Assembly (NCBI GenBank): GCA_009859145.1
Contig: VRVR01000049.1
Span: forward strand, 1-64,000
Length of the DNA stretch: 64,000 bases
DNA from: Andalucia godoyi
Taxonomy: Eukaryota; Discoba; Jakobea; Jakobida; Andaluciidae
Direction of reading: 5' to 3'
Below are positions 7,331 through 17,323 of this stretch, in pieces. Every line of letters begins with the position of its first letter. The stretch's first letter is position 1. A program made the translations under genes and the position numbers. The notes under the pieces were generated by a model. It was not told the origin of the DNA. It searched no databases and was given only the letters and a program-made list of their open reading frames with translations.

Positions 7331-9541
7331 ATGTCAAACCGTTTTCCTGCAGCTGAAGTCGGAATTGAGGATCTTCTCAGTAGAAATACGCACCCCGTGT
7401 ACTTCATCCCAAATTTCCAACGACGATATGCCTGGACTCGTGAGCAAGCACTGCAGCTGTGGAATGACATTCGAGTAGCATGGGAGCTGAAGAATGGAAG
7501 CCAGCATTTTATTGGTAGCATGATTTTTGTTTCGGCACAGAGCGGCAGTGGGGCGAATTATGATGCACTGGCTGAAAAAGAACAGATCGTGGATGGCCAA
7601 CAGCGACTAATCACCTTGTACGTCCTCCTTGCTGTTATCGAATACGAATTTCGCGGAAACCATGATAGCCTGACACGAGTCGAGTCGGTGTTCACCACAG
7701 ATATTGCCGAACGGCTCACATATCATGATATGAATGGCGGTCTCCATTCCAGGATTGAATTTTTTCTGAAGGACGTGCAAAGTGTAATCTCTTCATCATT
7801 TGCAAGTTCGCTGGAACACCGTAGCAGATTTCAAGAACTGGAAAGCTTTGATCGTTCAACATCTTCGCATCATGAAAGCCTGCAAAGAATGCGCTCCAAT
7901 TTCCGCGATCTGCACAGCGCAGTGAAAGCATTCACGTTCATCCAACAAGGGGAAGATACACAAAAACTTGCGAGTTTGTACAGGTTTCTATTAACCAATG
8001 TCCGTTGTGTTAAGATATGTACTCCTTCGCTGACCTCTGCATTTCGTGTATTTAACTGTTTGAATTCTCGAGGAATGCCCCTTGAAAAATACGACATTTT
8101 GAAATCGGACTTTCTGCATCATCTCGATCGAGATGACCAGAATCAGTACGCAGTTCGATGGGACGAAGTGATGAGTGATATTGGTGAGAAGCGTTTCGGA
8201 GAACTTTTTGAAGTTCTTCACGCAGTTGTCCATGAACAACATGAATTTGCACCTACCAAGGATGCAGCTTACAAGTTTCTTGGTGAAAGACACCGGTCTC
8301 AGGAGGAAGTTCGCAAATTTTTTGATAATGCATTCTTTCCAGCCGCCGAGATTGTCGTATTCATGCTGAAGCTTCTTGACAACTGGGAAGATCCTGTGAA
8401 CACGACGAAATCGTATGCAGATACTTGTCAAAGACTCAGATGGTTAATGCGAATGGAGGAGTTTGAATGGGATTGGATGGCTGTGGTGATAGTTGCGCAC
8501 ATTAAGTATTTTACCAAGAAAAAATCGAAGTTCACAAAGGACAGTTCGCAACTGGACTCCTTTCGAGAAGTTGTGTTTCGCTTGGAAAGACATGTTTTGA
8601 TGATTCACTTCCCTTTGCATGACCGAAAAGATCCACCGAAGTCATACCGTAAGAAGATAAGATACGACGCAGGCGATCGAAGGAGGAAGTATACCAAAAT
8701 GATGAACCAGCTGGATCATCTGGCTGACGTGGCTGCAGACAGATCCGCCATCAACCCTGGGCGGCAAGAAAAACTGAACTTCATGAAGTGGATCATGGGT
8801 CATAATATTGGTAACAACAGTTGTGTGAAATCGCGTCTTGTAGTACTTCTGTTACTGCGACTGGAAGAGTATGAGACAGAACTTGTACATCCTTTGATTA
8901 CGTCGTCAAAGGTAGGCATTTCACTGGAACATGTTTATCCAAGAGAACCAAAGCAGACAGAATGGCCAGCTTGGAAGCGCCACCGGAACATTCACACGCA
9001 TCGACTCGGAAATATCATTCCATTGGCACTGAGGCAAAATACGAAATGTGGAAATAAGGCATTCCAAAAGAAGAAGAACATTTACAAAAACAACTCGCTC
9101 ATGAAGTTTCCGAGTACGGAATATTTCTTAAAGGTGGGAGATTGGACCCCAGATACATTCAAGATTCGAAACTACGAGCTTATTTGCAGGGTAGCGAATA
9201 TCTACGGCCTTCATCACTTTTTGGTCGATCAAAAATTTGGAGTACGAAGTGTGTTCAAGGAAGGCGCCGAACTTTCTCGCAAGGCTGGATGCTCTTCACA
9301 AAGCAAATGGAATGTTCAGAGCTTTCATGATAGTGATGGCGATGGCATGGATAGCGACAATGAAAACGATCATGAGCTCAACTACGAATCAGATCAAAGC
9401 GCGGATGATGATTTTATGGATGACGGTGGCCGTAGCGACGAAGAGAATATGACTGATGATCCATTTTCCGAGTCCACACAAAGAGTGGTTGACGATCTAA
9501 AAATCCAATCACCACCAGAGAGAAAAAGAAAAAGACAATGA
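7331..9541 (+). CDS. GmrSD-like DUF262 + DUF1524 protein, 736 aa
   Basis: This is a single exon. The first ATG of the homologous region is at 7331, and the open frame upstream has none. Residues 20-40 carry the DUF262 (ParB/Srx-like) start, YFIPNFQRRYAW, and residue 86 onward the nucleotide-binding signature IVDGQQRLITL. The C-terminal part is a DUF1524 His-Asn-His nuclease-like domain: LEHVYPRE near residue 532, HRLGNIIPL near 558 and a CGNKAFQKKKNIY block. In bacteria, GmrSD/BrxU proteins use NTP hydrolysis to cut modified phage DNA. Here both signatures are intact. Eukaryote-like additions follow: an acidic Asp/Glu/Ser tail (about 670-725) and a basic C terminus, ERKRKRQ, resembling a nuclear localisation signal. 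It is probably an old gene transfer. Role unknown; DNA or RNA cleavage in the nucleus is an inference. Confidence 0.88.
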   Translation: MSNRFPAAEVGIEDLLSRNTHPVYFIPNFQRRYAWTREQALQLWNDIRVAWELKNGSQHFIGSMIFVSAQSGSGANYDALAEKEQIVDGQQRLITLYVLLAVIEYEFRGNHDSLTRVESVFTTDIAERLTYHDMNGGLHSRIEFFLKDVQSVISSSFASSLEHRSRFQELESFDRSTSSHHESLQRMRSNFRDLHSAVKAFTFIQQGEDTQKLASLYRFLLTNVRCVKICTPSLTSAFRVFNCLNSRGMPLEKYDILKSDFLHHLDRDDQNQYAVRWDEVMSDIGEKRFGELFEVLHAVVHEQHEFAPTKDAAYKFLGERHRSQEEVRKFFDNAFFPAAEIVVFMLKLLDNWEDPVNTTKSYADTCQRLRWLMRMEEFEWDWMAVVIVAHIKYFTKKKSKFTKDSSQLDSFREVVFRLERHVLMIHFPLHDRKDPPKSYRKKIRYDAGDRRRKYTKMMNQLDHLADVAADRSAINPGRQEKLNFMKWIMGHNIGNNSCVKSRLVVLLLLRLEEYETELVHPLITSSKVGISLEHVYPREPKQTEWPAWKRHRNIHTHRLGNIIPLALRQNTKCGNKAFQKKKNIYKNNSLMKFPSTEYFLKVGDWTPDTFKIRNYELICRVANIYGLHHFLVDQKFGVRSVFKEGAELSRKAGCSSQSKWNVQSFHDSDGDGMDSDNENDHELNYESDQSADDDFMDDGGRSDEENMTDDPFSESTQRVVDDLKIQSPPERKRKRQ

Positions 9542-10324
9542 GTAAAAGCAATACGGAAGTCTGTTGAACCATCACCGGCACGTGTTTTTTAATGCACTGC
9601 AGCTTTGCTGCGAAAAACGTTCAATTTTGTGTCGTTTTACTGAGACGGTTCCTTGACCTGGATTCCTCCTTCAACGGCATCCGCGAATCCATGTTTGGAT
9701 TCACCGTGTACCACTCCGACTCTTCTTTCCAAAAGACTGGAGGTCTCCTAATCAAAAACACACGACGCTTGCGACAGATCCAGTCGCAGAATTCAGCAAG
9801 CAAACAGAAACAGGCTCCTTATCGATCTCCCTGGCCTTCACTCCCAGCACCTCCTGGAAGACGGAAAAGGTTGTAGACTACAGTTTGAGCGGAACTGTGA
9901 GCAGAATGGTTGTCGAAGAGGCAACTCGTGAGTCTACGATTGTGCTTCTGGTTCTGGCAGGCACAGAAGAAATTTTCAAAAGTGTTTACGTACTCATGCA
10001 GTACTCGCAGCCATGTGCGAGGAACGCATGTTGGAAGAGAACATGCAAACATCGAGAGGAGCCTCGTGGATCAACGAGTCGTTTCAGTTCCTGCGTTTAT
10101 AACTGCGAGTCCATCATGCAGCGTACTTCCGAAGCTTCAACTGCAAAACTGCAACAACGCCTCTGTGTCAGTCGTCTGCAACTACGTCCAATGCATAGTA
10201 TTGACCCTCCGTTTGTTGAATACACGGTACACCCTTGTTTACGAAACTGAAAGACAAAACATAGAGAGATCCACGTCCACGACACACGTCCTAAACATGA
10301 AAAATGAGAACTCATCCACCATTC
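9542..10324. other. Gap between convergent genes
   Basis: 783 bases lie between the 3' ends of the DUF262 gene and the minus-strand 371-aa gene. Two open frames overlap here (9885-10250 and 9910-10425) but neither has family resemblance or a good start. Nothing supported. Confidence 0.4.
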
Positions 10325-11440
10325 TCAAGCAGCACCTTGAGGAGCAACCGCATTGCAGTGATTCAGAGAAAGAAGATCAAAATCCATGTGAAGTTTCACC
10401 TTTTCTCGATTACGCTCGAAAGTAATTTCATAAGACCCCTCCTCTGCAGCGACTCCTGCAGCACCAGAAGTTGCACAGTCATCGATGTCCAAACAGCCTT
10501 TTCCAAGATCAAACGTCACTACGCCATCCTTGTAGCCTGACGACGTAGGAAAGTTTCCGTCAACATTTGTCTCATACCAATGCCCCACTCTGTCGCCCGA
10601 GCCATCTTCAGAGGCCCACAAGTAGTAATAATGCTCCGATCGTTTTGACTCCAGCTCCCATTCGACAGGCTGTCCGATCAGTTCACGGAGCGTTGCTGCA
10701 AGTGCAGATGCAATGGGGGCCAGCGTAACAAGACCCGAAGCGGCCAAAGACAGTGAAGGATACATCACAGACGCGCCTCCGGTGACATTGCGAGTCGCAT
10801 TCAGGAGGGTGGAAACGAACTGCTTCTCGTCCACGGGATGATTCATTAATTCTTTCAGAACATTTCTAACGGACGGCTGCGGACAGAATATCTTTTGGAC
10901 TTTTTCCAAAACGTCTGAATTGTGGTCGACAATCCGCCAAAGGTAAGGAATAACGGTAAACTTGTAGATTGTTTCCCCCTCGCTGAGTTGAACTCCAAAA
11001 TTGGCTTTTGGAACGCAAAGGCACTCGCGATTGGTGTCTCCCGCCTTCCATCCACTGCCGCGGAACCATGCGCGGAACTCGGAAGACGCTATCCACTCAA
11101 TAACAGCTGGACCCTGCGGTGTTCCTTGAAAGGTCATCGGTTGCATTGCCACAACTGCACAGAACAAAAAGTCACGATGATTGGAAAGGAGCCTGTTGTA
11201 CGTGTGAAATTTTTCAAAGCCCAGGCGCACCACATGGGATCCAGATAGCGGGCTCCCTTGCTGCGGGTGAAGCACTGCTTCTATTGCATTTCGAACTTCC
11301 AAAGGTGTGAAGTTCTTGAAACGAAACAGCCCTAGCTTCTCAAAAAACTCGTGGAGCTCCGTTGGCAACGCTGCCTTATCTTGCAGCAAGCCGTCCAGAG
11401 ACTGAAGAAGTGCGACTATTGGTGGTGTTGGTGACGACAT
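10325..11440 (-). CDS. Hypothetical protein, 371 aa
   Basis: An intact frame starts at an ATG at 11440 (MSSPTPPIVALLQSLDGLLQ). No family is recognised. The N-terminal half looks alpha-helical and soluble. A hydrophobic Ala/Leu-rich segment sits near residues 228-250 (YPSLSLAASGLVTLAPIASA), which could be a membrane or hairpin-forming segment. The last 120 residues look beta-rich, with many aromatics (EHYYYLWASEDGSGDRVGHW). A soluble body, an amphiphilic segment and a beta-rich tail could suit a membrane-associating protein, but that is speculation. A poly-T tract precedes the start codon on the sense strand. Confidence 0.65.
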   Translation of the reverse strand: MSSPTPPIVALLQSLDGLLQDKAALPTELHEFFEKLGLFRFKNFTPLEVRNAIEAVLHPQQGSPLSGSHVVRLGFEKFHTYNRLLSNHRDFLFCAVVAMQPMTFQGTPQGPAVIEWIASSEFRAWFRGSGWKAGDTNRECLCVPKANFGVQLSEGETIYKFTVIPYLWRIVDHNSDVLEKVQKIFCPQPSVRNVLKELMNHPVDEKQFVSTLLNATRNVTGGASVMYPSLSLAASGLVTLAPIASALAATLRELIGQPVEWELESKRSEHYYYLWASEDGSGDRVGHWYETNVDGNFPTSSGYKDGVVTFDLGKGCLDIDDCATSGAAGVAAEEGSYEITFERNREKVKLHMDFDLLSLNHCNAVAPQGAA

Positions 11441-12001
11441 TGAAATGTTGAGCAGTGCCCTTGAGACCCTTCGCCTTTAAAAAAAAAAAGAACGAGAAGA
11501 ACAAGAAGAAAAGAACAAGAAGAAAAGAAAGGAGCAAGGCTTCGAGAACCAGTATTTCAGGCCCGGGGCGCAGCGAAGCCGGTACTCATCGCTGGTCGCA
11601 CCTCCCCCAAGTTGCCTTTCCTTTGCTATTTTTGGCAAAAAAATATCTGGATTCCCAAAATTGCTCGATTCTGCTCCCACAAAGTGCAGCAGCAGAGCAG
11701 TTCACCCGATTCGGTCCCAAAGCACAAGCTGCGATCCTAGCGGATTAAGAAGAAATGAAGAACACGTTCCGTCGGCTCTGGTACTGGAGGTCTGGAGCTT
11801 GGTGACGGGTATACAAGCAAACCTAAAAATAATCATTGGGGGATCTGTCGGACGTGCAAACGAGTTGGAGTAGCATTCCGCTCCGTTAAATCAAGATATT
11901 TCTGTCACTGCTTATTTACAGGAAATTCCATAAATATGTGCAGCAAGTCTTTCCGACGTAACTCGTTTTTTGTACATTTCATTTCGACAAACACACGGAA
12001 G
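11441..12001. other. Gap between divergent genes
   Basis: An A-rich, AAG-repeat-like stretch occupies about 11479-11540. The rest shows no gene. It must hold promoters for both neighbours. A second in-frame ATG at 11936 could extend the membrane-protein gene into this gap. Confidence 0.4.
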
Positions 12002-12727
12002 ATGGCGTCAAATTATCCACTATCTATGGTGCAGTCTTCTTCGAAGCCAAAAGGAGATGTTGAAGCGCAGTCGCAGATCTTTGACGATGGTAAAAGGGCG
12101 ATCCGCAACATGAACTTGGCAGACTGGTACTCCATCAACGGCAGTTTCAACGCCTTGTTTGTTGGCATCTACTTGGGCTTTCTGCTTCAGTATTCTAATT
12201 ACTTCCTCGTTGAAAAAGATGGGGCTCACGACTTTCAGACCATTCAACGGTACATTTGGGTTTGTTTGATCTCCTCTGTCATTTTTTTCGTTGCTCTGTC
12301 GCTGTCTGAAATTCTGTTCGCAGCGACGCATACGGATTGGCTTCGTATTGGGTTTCTGATCGTCCTCGATGTTTGGGTTGCGGTTGTTCTTGGCTTTTTG
12401 GCAGAAATCGTTTTCCGGCTGCATGACGAAGACACCAATTACACAGAACCAGTATTTGCAGTCTTAGCCTTCGTTGGCTACCCTATCAGAATCATTGTGG
12501 GTGTGACTGCCATCATTTTCAAAATAGTCAAGAAAATTCATACCCAGGAAGAATTCGATTGTTGGCACTTGTGTCCTTTTCTACTTTTGTTTCTTTCTGG
12601 AATCATTGCGATCGCATTCTCTCGCAGTCTGGACAGGTGTGAACTGGAGATACATTCGGAATGCACCAAGCACTTCGCCGACTTCACCATTCCGGCTCCG
12701 ACGGATATCGTTCTATGCTGCGGCTGA
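12002..12727 (+). CDS. Five-pass membrane protein, unknown family, 241 aa
   Basis: The chosen ATG at 12002 has good context (A at -3, G at +4); an upstream in-frame ATG at 11936 would add 22 residues. About 45 hydrophilic residues come first, followed by five predicted membrane segments: near ALFVGIYLGFLLQ, WVCLISSVIFFVALSLSEIL, IGFLIVLDVWVAVVLGFLAE, VFAVLAFVGYPIRIIVGVTA and FLLLFLSGIIAIAF. A cysteine-containing tail follows. I do not recognise a family. The subtelomeric position and lack of a known relative suggest a lineage-specific gene. Confidence 0.7.
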   Translation: MASNYPLSMVQSSSKPKGDVEAQSQIFDDGKRAIRNMNLADWYSINGSFNALFVGIYLGFLLQYSNYFLVEKDGAHDFQTIQRYIWVCLISSVIFFVALSLSEILFAATHTDWLRIGFLIVLDVWVAVVLGFLAEIVFRLHDEDTNYTEPVFAVLAFVGYPIRIIVGVTAIIFKIVKKIHTQEEFDCWHLCPFLLLFLSGIIAIAFSRSLDRCELEIHSECTKHFADFTIPAPTDIVLCCG

Positions 12728-13458
12728 GGTATCATTTGAAATGACGGCAGCGAACTGTCTCCATTGATCTCTATATATTGAAAGTCTTGTTTGTGAAAGA
12801 CGTTTTGGACTTTTGGGATTGATGAGCGAATGTTGTTCGGAAGAAAATATCCACCAGATCCGATTCTGTTGACTTATCGCTTGCATGCAGTCCACGATGT
12901 ACCGGCATTGATCAGTTCTTCATGTGTCATTCCTTTCGATGGTTCCCGGCGGTTGGAATGACACCAAGGAGCCGCGCTGCATGGATGCAAGCCTTGAATG
13001 GATTTCGAGGCACTGCTTCGGAAACCTCCTTTCGCAAGAGGCTTCTGAACGGACCACGCATACCGACTAGCTATTGCGCACTGTCCAATAGCTTGAGTCG
13101 CGCTGTGCAAGGCCGAAAAAAGCAAGGACTGAAGTTGCTGTGAACTGCCAGAGAAGGCTGAGAAGCCTAGGAAAACTCGTGACCGCCAGACCGGTTGCAA
13201 GCACAGCACCTCCACAAACAGCATTCGAGAACGTGCGTAGCCCATTCCCAAGATGTCTCGGAATGGTTCGTGGAGCGTTCTCAAAAAAGGGCTCCCAGTG
13301 CGGTCTCAAAAATGTCTCAGAAATGTCTCATTACAAGTTTACAATCCATGAATGTTGCGTCTCGGTTTTGTAGCACAAGTGCAGGTTTGCATTCGATTCA
13401 AAACGAAAAGGTGCGCGCCGCTGTTCTCAAGAAGCGGACGGAGTTCACAGACGACAGC
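12728..13458. other. Gap; possible gene remnant on the minus strand
   Basis: On the minus strand at 12874-13309 two overlapping frames contain short Gly/Ala/Val-rich motifs (VCGGAVLATGLAVTSFPRLL in one frame, FLGFSAFSG in the next). They faintly recall the ISG12-like gene at 4318 but never stay in one frame. This may be a second decayed copy; it is not supported as a gene. Confidence 0.25.
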
Positions 13459-14560
13459 CTATCCGATCCGCTTGCAGCTTCCGGCGTAGCACGATCCGCA
13501 AGGCTGTCCGTCCTTGTTGACGATCGTCCACGCAGTGATGCTCTCGAGATCCGTGCAGAAGCTGTCGATAATCGGCTGTTGGATGGAGACCTCCAGGAAG
13601 GCGCCGTAATTGCCCTCGTTCACAGTGGCGCCTACAACAAACGTCGCGTTGGTCACCTCGAATGTGCCCGTGTCTGCGGCAACAGTCTCGTTGTATGTTC
13701 GCACGTTCTCGACGGCTGCATTCAGCACCTGCTCTGTCCTGGTGGCATTCTGCTGCAAATCGGGAAGGCCTTGTTCGAGTCCATCACAAGCAATTCTTGT
13801 CGTGTCCATCTGTTTCTGCATGATTAAAATTGCATCGTTGTTGTTTGACCGATACTTGTGAGATTAAACGCAGAAATAGAGCAAGATGCTTTGGCACGGC
13901 TTTCGGGTCTCTCGCTGCTTCGGGAAATTCCCTAACGGGGAGAGCGACTGGACAAGGCAGCGGGACTGTCCTCTTCAGTCCGCACACAGACGATCAGGTG
14001 ATTTCGAATCCCACAGCGTCTGCGAAATTCGCGCAGATGTGCGCCAGACTGCGGCATTCTGTCAATGCCGAGCATGGACACATTCTGTATATGTTGTCGA
14101 TCATGGCACGTCTTGAATCAATATTCGTGGCTGTAGAACAAACCATCGCGTCATACACGGCCTGGATGGCTGCTTTCTCTGTTAGACAGTTCCCGATGGC
14201 TCCCTGACGCTGGCTGACAGCGTTTTTCGCATTGATGGCGTCCGTGTTCGCGGCTTCCATGTGAACCACCCCTTGTGCGAGCGTAGTGACAGAGACGGAG
14301 AGCCTAGCCTCCGCTTCTACAAAACGCTGTCCGTCAGCGACAGCGCGCTGGCTAGAGAAAAGGTATGCCTCTTGCGTGACGGCAGCTCGATCATCCACAT
14401 CTTCATGAAGACCAGCTGCGACCAACCGGTTCTTTTCGAATCCACGCTTGCTCTCAATGACGTCCACCAGAGTGGTATCTACTGTCAGCGGATCTGCAGC
14501 GAGAACGCAGCTCATGCTGCATACGATGAGGATCGCTTTGAACAACATGACTGCGAGCAT
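13459..14560 (-). CDS. Secreted or surface protein, two exons, about 313 aa
   Basis: Exon 1 (14560-14015, 182 codons) starts with a clear signal peptide (VMLFKAILIVCSMSCVLAAD) and is then Ala/Val-rich, helical and cysteine-containing. The frame meets a TGA at about 13994 but continues in another frame from 13854 to 13459. Removing 13855-14014 (160 nt, GT at the 5' end, pyrimidine-containing AG at the 3' end, both boundaries in phase 0) joins them as ...CANFADA / YRSNNNDAILIMQKQM... The second exon has possible N-glycosylation sites (NAT, NET) and a Cys-rich tail (CGSCYAGSC). The donor is weak (GTGGGA), so the exact junction is uncertain. It probably acts at the cell surface, with coiled-coil character. 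No family recognised. Confidence 0.6.
13855..14014 (-). other. Putative spliceosomal intron, 160 nt
   Basis: It starts with GT and ends TTTAATCTCACAAG on the minus strand, and its removal preserves the frame between two protein-like segments. It contains a stop codon in frame with exon 1. RNA data would settle it. Confidence 0.5.
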
Positions 14561-14589
14561 TTTTTCCTTTTTTCTTTCTGGGTTTTCAG

Positions 14590-16592
14590 GATTCTCGAAT
14601 CACGCTGACCAACTATCTGTTCCACGAAATTCATGGCAACAATTCAAAGGTTTTGAAGGCTCACGAAGAAGCCATTCGGAATGCGATTGTGGCCGCGAAT
14701 CGTGCTGGCAGGCGACTCTGCCCTGCCAAGACAAATGCGCAATTTCTAAATGAGTTTCTTCAGAGAATTCGAAGCGGAACGGTTTTTTTCCCCTCTGCCT
14801 TTTCGTCCGACGTGAATGGAAACTCCCTCCTCTACACTCTCATTGAAGCCAAGTGTCCAGACCTAGGGCTCATGATGAACGATAAGTATGGACTGTCTCC
14901 TCGCTTCAAAAACATGAGGCTGCCTCGCCGGGATGCATTCGATGTCGCTCGCGGATTACCATCGACAGAAGCTAACGCAGCCACAGTAGCACTGAATAAA
15001 ATGAACAACAATCGGAAAGAATGTGCACTGCGTTCATCCATTCCACTTCTAGCTCAAACACGAGGCAATGAGCATCTTGCAAAGGATCGTGTTCAATTTG
15101 GATGCTGCCGCCGATCAGGCACCGGTTTGTGAATGCAGCTATGAGACGGTGTTTCTCCAGGAGTTTGAATGCGACAATGCAAATTTCGTGGAGTTTGTCT
15201 TGGCAGAGTCCGCGTCTGTCGTTCAGGCCACGCTGGCTGCCGTGGAGCGTCTGAAGACGAGGCTGGGTCCCGAGTATGTGTCGGCAACATTGCTGTTGAG
15301 CATTGGAAGGACGGTGGCTGGCGATCTGGGAGCAAAACGCGGCTGCCGGGGTGCACCGCAATGCGTTCAATGCAGTGTCGAACAAGCTGTCCGAGCACGA
15401 GCTGCCGCAACAGATGAGCTCCACAGTGAATCTAGCCGAGTCGTTGGTGTTCAAGCTTGTTTCAGAACTCCCTGCACTCGTCACGCACAGAAACGGCCTC
15501 GTCTCTCCATCCCACGACAAGCCAGCATTCGACGCCGCGGCTGCGGCAGCTGCATCGGAAGTCGTCACACACGCGATGTCGAGGACGCTGCAGCAGCTGC
15601 ACAAGACACTCGATCCGTACGTTGAGCGCCAGGCCGCATCTGTGCAAGCGGAATCGCTGGGCGACGCGCTGGCTGTGGTGCAGTTGCGATGCGACGAGCT
15701 CGAAAAAACCGTCAGCGATCTTCGAGCAGCCGTTTCGGACAATGTTGCCCAGCTGAAAGCGGTTCTCGGGTCTGCTGGGTCTGTTGTGGAGCGCAAGGGT
15801 CGTTTTGCCGCCTGGCTCACAAATGCCACTGACGAATCCATTCCGATCGGCCTCGACATGTCGAACATCATGAGCACCATGCTCGACTCTTCCTCGAACT
15901 GCATCGCACCGAGCATGACGATGGAGCGATGCAACGGCCAGTCCTTGCTGCGCCATGCGCTTGAGAATGGACACGCGAAAAGGGTCTTGTGCCTGCTGCA
16001 ACACGGAGCGGACTGCCTCGCGTCGGAAGCGGATGGCCGCACATGCTTTGAGGTTGGGATCGAGATGTTGCGATTACCAGCGACCGAGTTGCCCGAAAAC
16101 TCAAGCATGTGCGCTGCAGTGGCATCAATGGCGGGGTCGTTGCCGAGACTGCGCACGGGACCCTGTGCATGGCTGCAGGACGGGATGCGCAGAATCTCTC
16201 CGGATAACAATCTTGGAATGCTGCTGCTCGACCTCGTTCGAAGGCTGTATGCGTTAGACAAAACGTTAAAGTCCTTTGAAGAGTTTTATAGCGTTGTCAA
16301 GAACTCGCTTGGGTCGTGCCTCACGAACAAGGGTCTCCGCAGCTCGTTTTACGTATCCATGCAGCCAGCAATGCAGAAGCTTGGCCAAGTCAAGAATCGC
16401 ATTTGCCCGTCGAAGAGATCTGATGCAGAAGGACATGGGGACCGGGAACTCGGCGTAGTGACTGCGCAGCACGACGACGTTCCTTCGACTCCAGAGGAGG
16501 ACATTGAGGACAGCGTTCCGGACAGTCCACTGCAGTACGCATCGAATACGAGTCCAAACTCGGCAGTGCCCAACACGTTCTCCTCTCCCTGA
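14590..16592 (+). CDS. Ankyrin-repeat-like protein, spliced, 5' end unresolved
   Basis: Three reading-frame blocks follow one another: 14590-14985, 15053 to about 15266, and about 15310-16592. Removing 14986-15052 (67 nt, GTAGCA...CACTTCTAG, phase 0) joins the first two exactly. A second short intron ending at 15309 would join block three (for example 15267-15309, or from 15249). The first and last blocks each contain an ankyrin-like unit (DVNGNSLLYTLIEA and CNGQSLLRHALENGHAKRVL...LLQHGAD). The middle contains a coiled-coil-like helix (DELEKTVSDLRAAV). No ATG opens block one; a pyrimidine tract plus CAG just before 14590 looks like a splice acceptor, but an upstream exon would overlap the divergent gene. 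It is either a truncated gene or one with an unusual start. Confidence 0.5.
14986..15052 (+). other. Putative intron, 67 nt
   Basis: GTAGCA donor, pyrimidine-rich end and CACTTCTAG acceptor. Both edges fall on codon boundaries and link two open frames that otherwise differ by one base. Confidence 0.55.
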
Positions 16593-17323
16593 TCCACGAC
16601 AGTGCGAGTTCGTCGATGTGTAGCCATGTTGTTTCTGTGGAAACTGCTTCTCTTTCAGCCGTTCGTGCGTGTTTCGTAAACGACCATGCTGTTTTTCCCT
16701 CGGTACGTGCACACAACCCAGGATTGGCGCGGGATAATGCCCTTTGATTTTTATTGCTCTCCTGCACTCAGGATCGCTGCCACGCACCGTTGCGTCGTTT
16801 TATGCATTTGATAAATGCGGAATGCGGCCATTTTCTGGCATTGGCAGGTGACGAATGCTTGTCCCGTTCCCCCAGTAGAGAACATCAAAGTGTTTTTTGT
16901 TTTCGTGCGATTTTTAGATTGCTTCATCATATTGCAATAAGTGGCAGCGGTTCCCTCCGACTTGGAGTCCATCGCCGTCACTGCGCTTGAAAAAGGATAC
17001 ACCAAGTAAAAATAAGGTCTTCAATATGACAAGGAACAAGACACCTTCGCGGCAGCATGCAAACTCAGTCGGCACAGGATCACTGACGTATGCCCACATG
17101 CATGAACCAACTATGTAGATGTTTTTCAGTGACATAGCTCCTGCGAATATCAGTCGTCTTGGAGGATGGGGGCAAACCCCAGCAAATTCACAAGTAAAAC
17201 GCGAAATCGTGGGAAAAGAGGGAGATTTCGTTTTTATGTAGTGCTAACCGAACCCAAAACCAACCCCTCTACATCAGGGTTTCAACCATTTTGTCAAGAC
17301 GATGACGAATACGAGATAAAACG
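16593..17323. other. Gap between convergent genes
   Basis: No gene is supported. A short frame from an ATG at 17166 (MGANPSKFTSKTRNRGKRG) has a Gly-2 start that could be myristoylated and a basic stretch. It then runs antisense into the 3' end of the next gene, so I treat it as doubtful. Confidence 0.35.

Noticed and set aside
12874-13309. Possible second ISG12-like copy on the minus strand
   Set aside because: Suggestive Gly/Ala/Val motifs occur in two different frames but never form a continuous match, and the conserved LQSxG block is missing.
14653-15625. Frameshifts in the ankyrin-like gene
   Set aside because: The first frame change is explained exactly by a 67-nt intron with proper GT/AG ends and phase, so splicing is preferred over mutation or programmed frameshifting.
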